Positions 37,464 to 45,114 of a DNA stretch of 64,000 nt are shown here, in pieces. This DNA comes from Nocardia vulneris (lineage in GTDB: Bacteria; Actinomycetota; Actinomycetes; Mycobacteriales; Mycobacteriaceae). Positions within the stretch are counted from its first letter, which is position 1. Each line of letters begins with the position of its first letter. The stretch lies in assembly GCF_001613425.1 (NCBI RefSeq), contig NZ_BDCI01000008.1, forward strand, positions 1 through 64,000, given 5' to 3'. The notes beneath the pieces are model-generated. The model saw nothing but the letters and a program-made list of their open reading frames with translations. It had not been told where the DNA came from and made no database searches. Made by a program: the position numbers and the translations under genes.

Positions 37464-37991
37464 TTACGCGGCCAGCAGCATAGCCAGAACCGCGGTGTCG
37501 GGATCGCTGATCGGGTCCAGCCCGACCCGGCTGACCAGCGAGGTCACCGTGCCGTCGGACTCCGCCTCGGCCCACGCCGCGCGGTGTTCCAGCCCCAGAT
37601 GCGGTACGCCCGGTAGCAGCACGCACCCGGACGCGGCGCCCGCGCATTCCGGCAGCGTCGGTTTGGTCTCCGAGGGCGGATGCAGCATCAGTAGCGCGGT
37701 CGGCACATGACCGGCAAACCGGCCGGGGGTCAGCGCCTCTTCGCCGAGCACCGTGCCCTCGGCCATCACCAACCCGACCGTGCCGGGCGCCGGATCGTCG
37801 GGCAGGTCCTCGCGCACCCCGAACACGGTCGAGGTGGCCAGCAGACCCGGCATGGAGGCCACCCGGACCGCGAGCACCAGCACCTGCGCCCACTCTTTGG
37901 TGGTGTCCGGCCAGCGACCGGAGATGACGAAACCCCGCAGCGCGCCGCGGGCTTGGAACGGCGTGATGCCGATCGGTTCATTCGTACGCAT
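37464..37991 (-). CDS. Conserved actinobacterial protein of unknown function
   Basis: 175 residues, soluble, starting MRTNEPIGITPFQARGALRGF. A basic and aromatic N-terminal part (ALRGFVISGRWPDTTKEW) is followed by a beta-rich core LVLAVRVASMPGLLATSTVF and an Asp/Pro-rich segment. No motif allows a function. The start is ATG 37991 with GGGAGG four bases upstream. It is followed downstream (minus direction) by the Mn riboswitch. Confidence 0.7.
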   Translation of the reverse strand: MRTNEPIGITPFQARGALRGFVISGRWPDTTKEWAQVLVLAVRVASMPGLLATSTVFGVREDLPDDPAPGTVGLVMAEGTVLGEEALTPGRFAGHVPTALLMLHPPSETKPTLPECAGAASGCVLLPGVPHLGLEHRAAWAEAESDGTVTSLVSRVGLDPISDPDTAVLAMLLAA

Positions 37992-38434
37992 CGTGCCTCC
38001 CGTCATGAAACCGGGGGCGGCCTTGCCCGTCCTCGAACTGTGGATTCCGAGGATGACCTAAGAAACACCTGGCACACAAGTACCAAAGAGTGCCAGTCGG
38101 CCAGTAGAAACCGCCTGACCAGCTGTTCTCGCTGGGCAGATGTCGCCGTCGGTCGAACCGATACCGCCCCGCGCCCCGGGCGTGTCCATCCCGGACCCCA
38201 GGAAACGACCGAACCCGCCGACAGCAACTGCCTGCGGGTTCGATTCGGCTCCCCACGCAACAACACCGGTAGGACCGCGGGTTTCGAGCGGAGCGAGATC
38301 AAGCGATTGCTGTTCGCGGCCCGGTTCGGATCCGAGTGGCCGATGCGATGGCGACACAGTCGCGAGCAGCGGTCGCTCGGATCCGAACCCTGGAAGGGCC
38401 GCGAACCCGCCGCGCGAAGGCGCGGCGATCAGAC
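37992..38434. other. Intergenic, contains a long inverted repeat
   Basis: About 440 bp downstream of sodA and upstream of the unknown gene. Apart from the hairpin at 38312-38406 no gene is supported. GC is modestly lower than in the genes at 38000-38130. Confidence 0.55.
38312..38406. repeat. 95-bp inverted repeat downstream of sodA
   Basis: GTTCGCGGCCC (38312-38322) and GGTTCGGATCCGAG (38323-38336) are complementary to CTCGGATCCGAACC (38376-38389) and GGGCCGCGAAC (38396-38406). The only interruption is a 6-nt CTGGAA bulge in the right arm. The loop contains a smaller hairpin, GCGAC (38351-38355) with GTCGC (38359-38363). There is no T-run, so it is not a simple terminator. Confidence 0.8.
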
Positions 38435-39058
38435 TCAGCCGAAGAACAGGCCCTTGCCCTGGGAGACGGCGCGGGCGAAGCGCTCCTGCACGTCTTCCCA
38501 GTTGACGACGTTCCAGAACGCGGTGACGTAGTCCGCCTTGACGTTCTTGTACTGCAGGTAGAAGGCGTGCTCCCACATGTCGACCTGGAGCAGCGGGATG
38601 ATGCCCAGCGGGACGTTGGCCTGCTGGTCGTAGAGCTGGAAGGTCAGCAGCTTCTGGCCGAGGGTGTCGTAGCCGAGCACCGCCCAGCCCGAGCCCTGCA
38701 GGCCGTTGGCGGCCGCGGTGAACTGACCACGGAACTTGTCGAACGAACCGAACTGGTCGTCGATCGCGGCGGCGAGCTCGCCGACCGGCTTGTCGCCACC
38801 GTTGGGGGAAAGGTTCTTCCACCAGATGGAGTGGTTGACGTGGCCGCCGAGGTGGAAGGCCAGGTTCTTCTCGTAGAGGAAAATGGCGCCGTGATCGCCG
38901 CTTTCGCGGGCGGCTTCCAGCTTCTCCAGCGCGGTGTTCGCGCCTGCGACGTAAGCGGCGTGGTGCTTGGAATGATGCAGCTCGTTGATCTGCCCGGAGA
39001 TGTGGGGCTCCAGGGCGCTGTAGTCGTAATCCAGATCTGGCAGCGTGTACTCAGCCAC
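38435..39058 (-). CDS. sodA: Superoxide dismutase, Mn/Fe type
   Basis: 207 residues. Metal ligands of the family are visible: His in [12 protein letters not shown], His in FHLGGHVNH, and Asp and His in [11 protein letters not shown]. Two residues point to manganese: Gly-Gly in HLGGHVNH where iron enzymes carry Ala-Gly, and Gln in [12 protein letters not shown] where M. tuberculosis Fe-SodA has His145. It dismutates superoxide in cytosol or outside the cell, as the mycobacterial enzyme does without a signal peptide. Start at GTG 39058 with GGAAGGGA upstream. The Mn exporter is about 1.3 kb away. Confidence 0.96.
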   Translation of the reverse strand: MAEYTLPDLDYDYSALEPHISGQINELHHSKHHAAYVAGANTALEKLEAARESGDHGAIFLYEKNLAFHLGGHVNHSIWWKNLSPNGGDKPVGELAAAIDDQFGSFDKFRGQFTAAANGLQGSGWAVLGYDTLGQKLLTFQLYDQQANVPLGIIPLLQVDMWEHAFYLQYKNVKADYVTAFWNVVNWEDVQERFARAVSQGKGLFFG

Positions 39059-39247
39059 GATGTCCCTTCCTATGTCGGGCTGGGCGCGCCGTTTCGCGGG
39101 CACACCCAACCATCATTCGTACACCCGATCGGTTCCAACCGGGCCCGAGGCCTGCGCATTCCAGCGCTGACGTCCAGCGCGCGGGCTGTGCGCCGTCGTG
39201 TCCGCGGTCCGGGCACCGGGTCGAAACCTCACGCGTAGCATCGAACC

Positions 39248-39928
39248 ATGTCGTGGTACGACGAACTAGTGGGGCGGTTGCGCCTCCCCACGCCCGTCAT
39301 GGTCGCGCCGGACAATGCGCTGCCCGGCCGTGCGGAACCGATCCTCGTGCCGGATACCCACTACGTCAACGGTCATCCGCTGCATCCGCCGTTTCCGGCA
39401 GAACTGCAGGTCGCGGTGGTCGCGATGGGTTGTTTCTGGGGTGCGGAGAGGCAGTACTGGCAGCTCGACGGCGTGTATACGACCGCGGTCGGCTACGCGG
39501 GCGGATACACCCCGAATCCCACCTATGAAGAGGTCTGCAGCGGCCAGACCGGGCACACCGAATCGGTGCTGATCGTGTTCGATCCCGCGGTGCTCGACTA
39601 CGCGGCCGTGCTGCGGTGCTTCTGGGAGAACCACGATCCGACCCAGGGCATGCGCCAGGGCAACGATCGCGGCACGCAGTATCGATCGGCGCTGCTCACG
39701 ATCGATGCCGGTCAAGCCGAGCTGGCGCGCAGCAGTGCGCGCACCTTCGGGGCGCGGCTGGCCGCGGCCGGCTTCGGCGAGATCACCACCGAAATCGCGG
39801 CGCTGCCCGATCTTTCGGCGTTCTACTACGCCGAGGGCTATCACCAGCAGTACCTGGCCAAGAATCCCGGCGGTTACTGTCCGGTGCACGCGACCGGGGT
39901 GAGCTGCCCGGCCGGCCTCGGCGCCTGA
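39248..39928 (+). CDS. msrA: Peptide methionine (S)-S-oxide reductase
   Basis: 226 residues. The catalytic [12 protein letters not shown] is at Cys62, with [24 protein letters not shown] and QYRSALL following. C-terminal cysteines ([16 protein letters not shown]) can act as resolving residues for thioredoxin recycling. It repairs oxidised methionine in proteins. TAGCAT (39236-39241) ends 6 nt before ATG 39248 (leaderless). It is divergent from sodA with 189 bp between. Confidence 0.95.
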   Translation: MSWYDELVGRLRLPTPVMVAPDNALPGRAEPILVPDTHYVNGHPLHPPFPAELQVAVVAMGCFWGAERQYWQLDGVYTTAVGYAGGYTPNPTYEEVCSGQTGHTESVLIVFDPAVLDYAAVLRCFWENHDPTQGMRQGNDRGTQYRSALLTIDAGQAELARSSARTFGARLAAAGFGEITTEIAALPDLSAFYYAEGYHQQYLAKNPGGYCPVHATGVSCPAGLGA

Positions 39929-39945
39929 AGGTCACATGAACGAAA

Positions 39946-39976
39946 ACCGCACACCCGGTCGGTCCGGATGTGCGGT
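39946..39976. terminator. Hairpin between msrA and a convergent gene
   Basis: ACCGCACA (39946-39953) pairs with TGTGCGGT (39969-39976), with an inner CCGG/CCGG extension. Likely a bidirectional terminator. Confidence 0.7.
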
Positions 39977-39990
39977 AGGGGTGCGGAGGT

Positions 39991-40602
39991 TCAGAGCGGC
40001 GGCGCGACACCGGGCCGGGTCGCTCGCGGATCGCCCGCGTCGTGCGCCGCCCACCAGCGGGTGGCGCCCGCGATGAACTGGGTCAGCGGGATCTCCTGGC
40101 CCTTCGCGTCCTGGATCAGCACGTTGTCGAACCACACGCGCACGTCGAGTTCGCGCGGGTCGATACCCTCTTCCTGGGAGAACTCCAGCACATGCGCGGA
40201 GTCGTGATCATCGATGCGGGTATCGAAGCTGAGCAGCTCGCCCCACAGCGTCCACCCGCTGTCGTCGAGGTCGATGAACTCCCAGCCGTGCAGCCGACCG
40301 CCGCCGAAGCTGCGGATCGCCTCGTCCAGGCCGTCCAGCTGCAGCGGCAGCACCTGCGGTTCGACGGCGTCCCAGTTCTGCATGCGCAACGAAGCGGCGA
40401 CGCGGCCGACTCCGGTGAACGTCACCTGCACCCGGTAGTCCTCGGTGGGCGTTCCGTTCTCCGGAAGCGTCAGCACCTCTAGATCGAGTCGTAGTTGTCC
40501 GGCCGCCGCGTCGACCTGCAGGCCGAGGCACGTGGCCTCGGACAGGGCGACATTGAGTCCGGCCGTGTCCATTCCGTCGAGTAGCCCCCTGCTCACGTTC
40601 AT
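39991..40602 (-). CDS. Hypothetical protein, soluble, aromatic and acidic
   Basis: 203 residues starting MNVSRGLLDGMDTAGLNV. Segments such as DYRVQVTFTGVGRVAASLR, GWEFIDLDDSGWTLWGELL and LDVRVWFDNVLIQ suggest a beta-sandwich. The family was not recognised. I choose ATG 40602 because TAGCCT (complement of 40609-40614) ends 6 nt before it. An ATG two codons further upstream overlaps that box. Its neighbour sodA/msrA suggests no particular role. Confidence 0.7.
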   Translation of the reverse strand: MNVSRGLLDGMDTAGLNVALSEATCLGLQVDAAAGQLRLDLEVLTLPENGTPTEDYRVQVTFTGVGRVAASLRMQNWDAVEPQVLPLQLDGLDEAIRSFGGGRLHGWEFIDLDDSGWTLWGELLSFDTRIDDHDSAHVLEFSQEEGIDPRELDVRVWFDNVLIQDAKGQEIPLTQFIAGATRWWAAHDAGDPRATRPGVAPPL

Positions 40603-40614
40603 GCGCACAGGCTA

Positions 40615-41120
40615 CCGACAGCTACCGGTGCAGCCCAATATTTAAGTTTTTCGCTAGCGTTCTCGTTTTTTATGGAACCGAACCGCACGCTGCGTCGTCC
40701 AAGTAGATGTCGGAACATGCTGCGCCACAAGTTCCGAGGTCAGCGGCGGATGACCGCTCCGGGATGTACTTGGTGGAGGGGAGTCCCGGATCGGTCGTTC
40801 GCGGCCGCGTGACACGCCAGCGGGTACCGAGCGCAACACGCAGCGACCGAATTCGAGTGTGCGAGACGGCGAGCAGGTTAGCCAAACGGTTGCTTTGATA
40901 GCCGAACCCTGGATTGATGCGCTGTCTGATAGCCACAGCCTGTGGATGAGGTTGTGGATTATGTGGATAACTCTGTCGGAGATATGCACATGCCGCCCCG
41001 GAGCGGGCCTCGTTCAGGGTTCCGGGACGGAGAACATACCTGAAGTATCGGCTTGCTGTCGAGGTCCCCGGCCGGGCCGGAACTGCGCGGTCCCCGCGCG
41101 CCCATGGCAGGATCGAAACC
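40615..41120. other. Intergenic region, AT-richer, with DnaA-box-like sites
   Basis: About 505 bp between two oppositely oriented genes. Lower GC at 40635-40670 and 40860-40990. It carries three DnaA-box-like 9-mers near 40940-40970 and the leaderless promoter of the rhodanese gene (CAGGAT, 41108-41113). No protein gene is supported. Confidence 0.6.
40940..40970. promoter_or_regulatory. Cluster of three DnaA-box-like sites
   Basis: CTGTGGATG (40940-40948), TTGTGGATT (40952-40960) and TGTGGATAA (40962-40970) lie in the same orientation with about 10-12 bp spacing. The last is an exact match to the consensus TTATCCACA on the other strand. There is no dnaA or dnaN in the window. Confidence 0.55.
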
Positions 41121-41492
41121 GTGACGAGTCCCCATGTTCCCTCGGTCCCGGTGGACGCGCTGCCGAGCGAATTCGACCGCGCCGCGCCGACCACGCCGGA
41201 CCCCACCCGGGCGATCCTGCTCGACGTGCGCGAAGAGGACGAATGGCAGCTCGGACACGCGCCCGGCGCGATCCACATCCCGATGGTCGACGTGCCTGCC
41301 CGGGTGGACGAGCTGGAGTTCGACGTCGACCTCTACGTCATCTGCCGGCAAGGCGGCCGTTCTCTCCAGGTGGTCGAATACCTCACGCACATCGGCTACG
41401 AAGCGATTCAGGTCCGCGGTGGCATGGTGGCGTGGCAGCAGGCGGGACGCCCGCTGATCGCGGACGGCGACCACCAGGCGAAGATCTACTGA
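41121..41492 (+). CDS. Rhodanese-like domain protein
   Basis: 123 residues. DVREEDEWQLGHAPGAIHIPM is the CH2A-type motif, and the active-site loop VICRQGGRSLQ carries the catalytic Cys. It is a single-domain sulfurtransferase of the GlpE/PspE group. Substrates are not predictable. Start at GTG 41121; CAGGAT (41108-41113) ends 7 nt upstream. The DUF4328 gene starts 17 bp downstream, so the three genes to GDPD look like an operon. Confidence 0.9.
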   Translation: MTSPHVPSVPVDALPSEFDRAAPTTPDPTRAILLDVREEDEWQLGHAPGAIHIPMVDVPARVDELEFDVDLYVICRQGGRSLQVVEYLTHIGYEAIQVRGGMVAWQQAGRPLIADGDHQAKIY

Positions 41493-41509
41493 GGGAGAGC
41501 TGAGGTGCG

Positions 41510-42568
41510 ATGAGTACGGTTGTCCAACCTTGTGCGCGTTGCGGTGCGCGGTGGGCCGTGCAGTCGACTCCGATGCACTGGTGCCCGCGCTGCCGGGGCG
41601 TGCTGCTGTCGCCCGCGCCGATCGACGCGCCCGCCGCACGCCGTAACTACCGGTGGGTGGCGCGCCGACCCGATCATCGTCTGCGCAAGAGTTCCGGCGC
41701 CCCGCCCGCCGCCACTGCCACCCCGCGCTACACCCAGATCCCGCGCTGGGGTCTGCTCGACCAGCCGCCGCGGGAGTCGGCCGCCCCGGCGCTGCCGTTC
41801 GCCAAGCTGACCCGCAAGGTGCCGACCCTGCTGATCACCACCGCGGTCGTGTTCGGCCTTGCGGCGCTCGCCGAGCTGCTGCGCTATCTGTTGCTGCTGC
41901 GCAACCGGACCCGGCTGATCCACCCCGCGCTGCTGTTCGCCTCCGACGCGTTCGTCGTCGGCGCCGCGCTGCTGGCCCTGCTGCTCGCGCTGATCAGTGC
42001 GCTCGCGATGGTCGGCTGGCTGATCCGGACCCGGCGAACCGTCTTCGAGCAGGCCGGTCGCGGCGAGCCACGGTCGGTGCGCATGCTCGTGCTCGGCTGC
42101 GTCGTCCCGGTGGTCAACCTGGTGTGGCCGGGCATCTTCCTGACCGAGATCGTCGCCGAGCGCGACGATCCGCGGGCGGTGCGGGCGATCCGGCTCTGGT
42201 GGGCGGCCTGGGTAGTCGGCGGCCTCGTCGCGGTGGCCGCGCTGTACTGGCGGACCGCGGACTCGTTGCAGGTCAAAGCCGACGGCGTGCTGTTCACCGC
42301 GTTCACCGACCTGGTCGCCGCCGCGGTCGCGCTGCTCACCCTCACCATGCTGCGCGCGATCGAGGAGCGAGACGCGTTCGGCCACAGCCGGATCGCGCGC
42401 CGCTGGGTGATCGCCGTCGACCCGCCCGTACCGGTGATCGAACCCGTGCAGCCCGGCGGCCGCGGCGCACCCGCTACCGTCGAGCAGCCCGTCGCCGCGG
42501 ATGCCGAACCGCAGAACCCGCCCGACGGTGCAGTGGACCGTGAGCACGAGGAGGTTATGGCCAAGTGA
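41510..42568 (+). CDS. DUF4328 membrane protein with zinc-ribbon N-terminus
   Basis: 352 residues. The first 35 residues contain CxxC and CPRCxG pairs (CARCGARW and HWCPRCRGVLL), a zinc ribbon. A Pro-rich linker is followed by five or six TM helices of the DUF4328 core (about 105-305), and by an acidic, Pro-rich tail. From memory the mycobacterial counterpart is Rv3843c, also next to glpQ1. GAGGTGCG precedes the ATG at 41510. The end overlaps the GDPD gene (GTGA, 42565-42568). Function is unknown. Confidence 0.85.
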   Translation: MSTVVQPCARCGARWAVQSTPMHWCPRCRGVLLSPAPIDAPAARRNYRWVARRPDHRLRKSSGAPPAATATPRYTQIPRWGLLDQPPRESAAPALPFAKLTRKVPTLLITTAVVFGLAALAELLRYLLLLRNRTRLIHPALLFASDAFVVGAALLALLLALISALAMVGWLIRTRRTVFEQAGRGEPRSVRMLVLGCVVPVVNLVWPGIFLTEIVAERDDPRAVRAIRLWWAAWVVGGLVAVAALYWRTADSLQVKADGVLFTAFTDLVAAAVALLTLTMLRAIEERDAFGHSRIARRWVIAVDPPVPVIEPVQPGGRGAPATVEQPVAADAEPQNPPDGAVDREHEEVMAK

Positions 42569-43332
42569 GCCAGGGCAGTCGCGCACCGTTCGTCGTGGCG
42601 CATCGGGGTGCCTCGGCGGCGCGTCCCGAACACACGCTCGCCGCATACGAATTGGCGCTGCAGGAAGGCGCGGACGGCGTCGAATGCGACGTCCGGCTGA
42701 CCAGGGACGGGCACCTGGTGTGCGTGCACGACCGCACCGTCGACCGGACCTCCTCCGGCACCGGCCTGGTCAGCGAGATGACGCTGGACGAACTGAAGGA
42801 GCTCGATTTCGGCGCGGACGGCGCACCGTCGCCGGTGCTCACGCTCAGCGAGCTGATCACCCTCGTGCTGGACTGGCGCAGCAGGCCGACCAAGCTGTTC
42901 ATCGAGACCAAACATCCCGTGCGCTACGGCGCGCTGGTGGAGAACAAGCTGCTCGCCGAGCTGCAGCGGTTCGGCATCGCGACGCCCGCGTCCGCCGATC
43001 ACTCCCGCGCGGTGGTGATGTCGTTCGCCGCGACCGCGGTCTGGCGGATCCGCCGCGCCGCGCCGCTGCTGCCGACCGTGCTGCTCGGCGAATCCTCCCG
43101 CTACCTCGGCGGCAGCGCCGCGACGACGGTCGGCGCGACCGCGGTCGGACCGTCGGTGAAGACGTTGCGCGAACACCCCGAACTGGTCGACAAGGCCGCC
43201 GCCGCGGGCCGCGCCACCTACTGCTGGACCGTGGACGACCCCGACGACGTCCGCCTCTGCGCCGACCTCGGCGTCAGCTGGGTCGCCACCAACCACCCCG
43301 GCCGCACCAAAACCCTCCTCGGCAGCGCCTGA
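42565..43332 (+). CDS. Glycerophosphodiester phosphodiesterase
   Basis: 255 residues. The GDPD signature is HRGASAARPEHTLAAYELAL and GADGVECDVRLTRDGHLVCVHDRTVDRT, including the catalytic His pair and metal-binding Glu/Asp. IETKHP and AGRATYCWTVDDPDDVRLC are the later conserved parts. It hydrolyses deacylated phospholipids to glycerol-3-phosphate. No signal peptide, so cytosolic. From memory it corresponds to Rv3842c (glpQ1). GTG start coupled to the upstream stop. Confidence 0.93.
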   Translation: MSQGSRAPFVVAHRGASAARPEHTLAAYELALQEGADGVECDVRLTRDGHLVCVHDRTVDRTSSGTGLVSEMTLDELKELDFGADGAPSPVLTLSELITLVLDWRSRPTKLFIETKHPVRYGALVENKLLAELQRFGIATPASADHSRAVVMSFAATAVWRIRRAAPLLPTVLLGESSRYLGGSAATTVGATAVGPSVKTLREHPELVDKAAAAGRATYCWTVDDPDDVRLCADLGVSWVATNHPGRTKTLLGSA

Positions 43333-43344
43333 CCGCATGCGGGA

Positions 43345-43590
43345 ATCGCCGCGCGCTCGGCAGCGTGACTGCTCGCGCTGAGAGCTTGGGCCCGGCCGCA
43401 CCAAACCCTTTTGCGGCGGGAGGTGACCGCTCACCGGAAAGTGCCGCGCGAGTGGGCGCGGTCGCATGCAACCTTCCGCGGCAGGGGTGTGACTGCTCGG
43501 CGGAAAGTGCTGCGTGCTCAGACCTGGCCGCACGCAACCCTGCGCAGCGGCGTGTGACGGCACGCTCGGAAGCGCCGCGCGCTCAACGGG
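43345..43590. repeat. Degenerate tandem repeat, about 58-66 bp period
   Basis: The core GTGACYGCTC recurs at 43365, 43423, 43489 and (diverged) 43554, followed each time by a variant of CGGAAAGTGCCGCGCG. At least three and a half units are visible. The region has no supported gene. Frames on the minus strand translate to repeating Pro/His/Cys motifs but lack starts and RBS. Confidence 0.7.
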
Positions 43591-43937
43591 ATTCGGGGTG
43601 GCGACAACCGGTGGTGCCACGCTGGTCCCGTGGGCTCGGACTCGAATGCTGGGGTGCGCGGCAGAATCGTCGAGCGGGCGATGACCGGGTCGAGGGGGCG
43701 GTCCCGTTGGACGCGACAGCCGGTGAGCCGAGCGGCATCCGGGTGGGTTGTATACCCCGGTGAACGGCGGTTGTCGGGTATCGGCGGGCGGGTCGGGGCG
43801 GGCGGGGTGGGCAGGATGGCGAACGTGATTGGGTGCGTTGGTTATTCGGAGGCCGGTGGCGCGGCGGCGCGGCCGGGTGGGATTCGCCGACGTGGCGCGC
43901 GGGGTGGCGGCGGGCACACCCTGTAGGTTGACCCCCC
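43591..43937. other. Intergenic, no gene
   Basis: Holds the leaderless promoter of the DUF5926 gene (TAGGTT, 43924-43929), and no other supported element. GC is high and the frames here are shadows. Confidence 0.55.
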
Positions 43938-44858
43938 GTGGGTAAGAGCAAGCGCAACAGTCCTAAGCCCGGCGGGAACCGGGCCCAGCGTCTCGCCGAG
44001 CGGAAGGCCGCGCAGGAGCAGGCGGCGCAGACCGTCACGCGTCCCTTCGAGGGGCTGGCCGCGGAGTGCGATCTGGTCGCGCTGCGCGAGTTCGTGCCGT
44101 CGGCGACCGCCGAGCTGAAGCTGGCGTCGAGCGTCGCGGCCGAGCGCCCGGTCGTGCTCGCCACCGTGCTCCCCGGTGCGGTCGCCGCGCTGGCGCGCGC
44201 GGGTGAGCCGCCGACCGGATTCGTCGGCGCGCAGACGCAGTTCCAGAGCGCCGACGCGGGCGCCGACCTGGCCGCCGCCATCCTGTGGACGCAGTCCGCC
44301 GAGCCCGGCGACTCGCTGTCCTCGGTGGAGAGCGTGGCGGGCGGCCCGCGGCTGGCCGACGTGATCGATCCGGGCGCTGCCCTGGATCTCACGGTGCACC
44401 AGGACTTCGACTGGTGGGTGCCCGAGGGCGTGCAGCCCGACGCGCAGGTGGCCGCGACCATCGAGCAGGCCAAGCAGGCGATCATGCCGTCGGCGCGGAT
44501 CGCGCTCGCGCCGGACACCGCCGGTGCCGCGTGGTGGGTGGATGCCGGCGAGAAGGCGCATATCCGCTGGGTCCGCCCGGAGCACGAGGACGACCTGATG
44601 CTGGCGCTGGCCCGGCTGCACGCCGCGGGCGGACTGCACCTCGGCGAGGGTTCCCGGTTCGCCGGTTCGTTCCGCACGCACGGCGTGCTCGTCCCGGTGT
44701 TCGACCTGGATCGGGAACGGCATGCGGACGAATGGACCAAGCCCGCCGAGGAATTCGGCGCCCGGCTGGCCGAGGCGCTGGCCACGGACGCGCCGCTGAC
44801 CGCCGACGAGCGTCGTTCGCGCGACGGCCTGCGCTCGCGCCAGGTCACCCTGCGCTGA
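43938..44858 (+). CDS. DUF5926 family protein
   Basis: 306 residues starting MGKSKRNSPKPGGNRAQRLAERKAAQEQ, a very basic N-terminus likely to bind nucleic acid or ribosomes. The core has PFEGLAAECDLVALREFVPSA, AAILWTQ, VHQDFDWWVPEGV and IRWVRPEHEDDLMLALARLHAAG. It matches the DUF5926 family of actinobacteria, function unknown. The start GTG 43938 has TAGGTT ending 8 nt upstream. Confidence 0.82.
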   Translation: MGKSKRNSPKPGGNRAQRLAERKAAQEQAAQTVTRPFEGLAAECDLVALREFVPSATAELKLASSVAAERPVVLATVLPGAVAALARAGEPPTGFVGAQTQFQSADAGADLAAAILWTQSAEPGDSLSSVESVAGGPRLADVIDPGAALDLTVHQDFDWWVPEGVQPDAQVAATIEQAKQAIMPSARIALAPDTAGAAWWVDAGEKAHIRWVRPEHEDDLMLALARLHAAGGLHLGEGSRFAGSFRTHGVLVPVFDLDRERHADEWTKPAEEFGARLAEALATDAPLTADERRSRDGLRSRQVTLR

Positions 44859-44875
44859 CAAATTAAGCGGATTGA

Positions 44876-44898
44876 ATTCAGTCAAAATCCAACTGAAT
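44876..44898. promoter_or_regulatory. Operator-like inverted repeat in front of the 18-aa peptide gene
   Basis: ATTCAGT (44876-44882) and ACTGAAT (44892-44898) are a perfect 7-9-7 inverted repeat. It lies 14-37 bp upstream of the TAGGTT -10 box at 44913-44918, that is, in the -35 region. No regulator in the window is tied to it. Confidence 0.55.
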
Positions 44899-44912
44899 GA
44901 TCGCTGCTCCGT

Positions 44913-44918
44913 TAGGTT
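44913..44918 (+). promoter_or_regulatory. -10 box of the small peptide gene
   Basis: TAGGTT, predicted start near 44925, leaving a leader of about 64 nt. Confidence 0.5.
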
Positions 44919-44988
44919 CTCCTCTGACACCGAAGGCTGGTGCAGGTGAGGGCAGTCTCACCGAAACGATGAGGAATGAGGCACACCA

Positions 44989-45045
44989 ATGGAGCAGATC
45001 CTGAAGATCATCACGTCCTTGATCAGCACGCTGAGCGCCAGCTAG
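44989..45045 (+). CDS. 18-residue amphipathic peptide
   Basis: MEQILKIITSLISTLSAS. It has its own promoter (44913-44918), a GAGG Shine-Dalgarno (44978-44981) 7 nt before the ATG, and a terminator 16 bp after the stop, so a transcript of about 170 nt encodes only this peptide. Ile/Leu residues at 4, 5, 7, 8, 11, 12 and 15 fall on one face of a helix, with one Glu, one Lys, and Ser/Thr on the other. Net charge is about zero. It resembles in form, not sequence, small membrane peptides such as type I toxins, phenol-soluble modulins or the mycoloylated PorA/PorH group. I do not recognise the family. Confidence 0.6.
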   Translation: MEQILKIITSLISTLSAS

Positions 45046-45060
45046 CGCAGGGAATGGCAA

Positions 45061-45092
45061 AAGGCCCAGCTCGTCGCGAAGAGCTGGGCCTT
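45061..45092. terminator. Bidirectional terminator
   Basis: AAGGCCCAGCTC (45061-45072) and GAGCTGGGCCTT (45081-45092) form a 12-bp stem with an 8-nt loop between the small peptide gene and the convergent ferritin gene. Confidence 0.85.
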
Positions 45093-45114
45093 GTCGCTTA
45101 TCGCAGCGAGCCGA

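Noticed and set aside
38226..38255. tRNA T-arm (GGTTCGATTC)
   Set aside because: Flanking bases do not pair as a 5-bp T stem, and no acceptor or anticodon arm could be drawn.
40940..40970. Chromosomal origin oriC
   Set aside because: Only three boxes, with no dnaA, dnaN, gyrB, rpmH or parB in the window, and no extended AT-rich unwinding region.
41884..43917. 677-codon minus-strand frame opposite DUF4328 and GDPD
   Set aside because: Shadow frame over two well-supported genes, low complexity, no start or SD.
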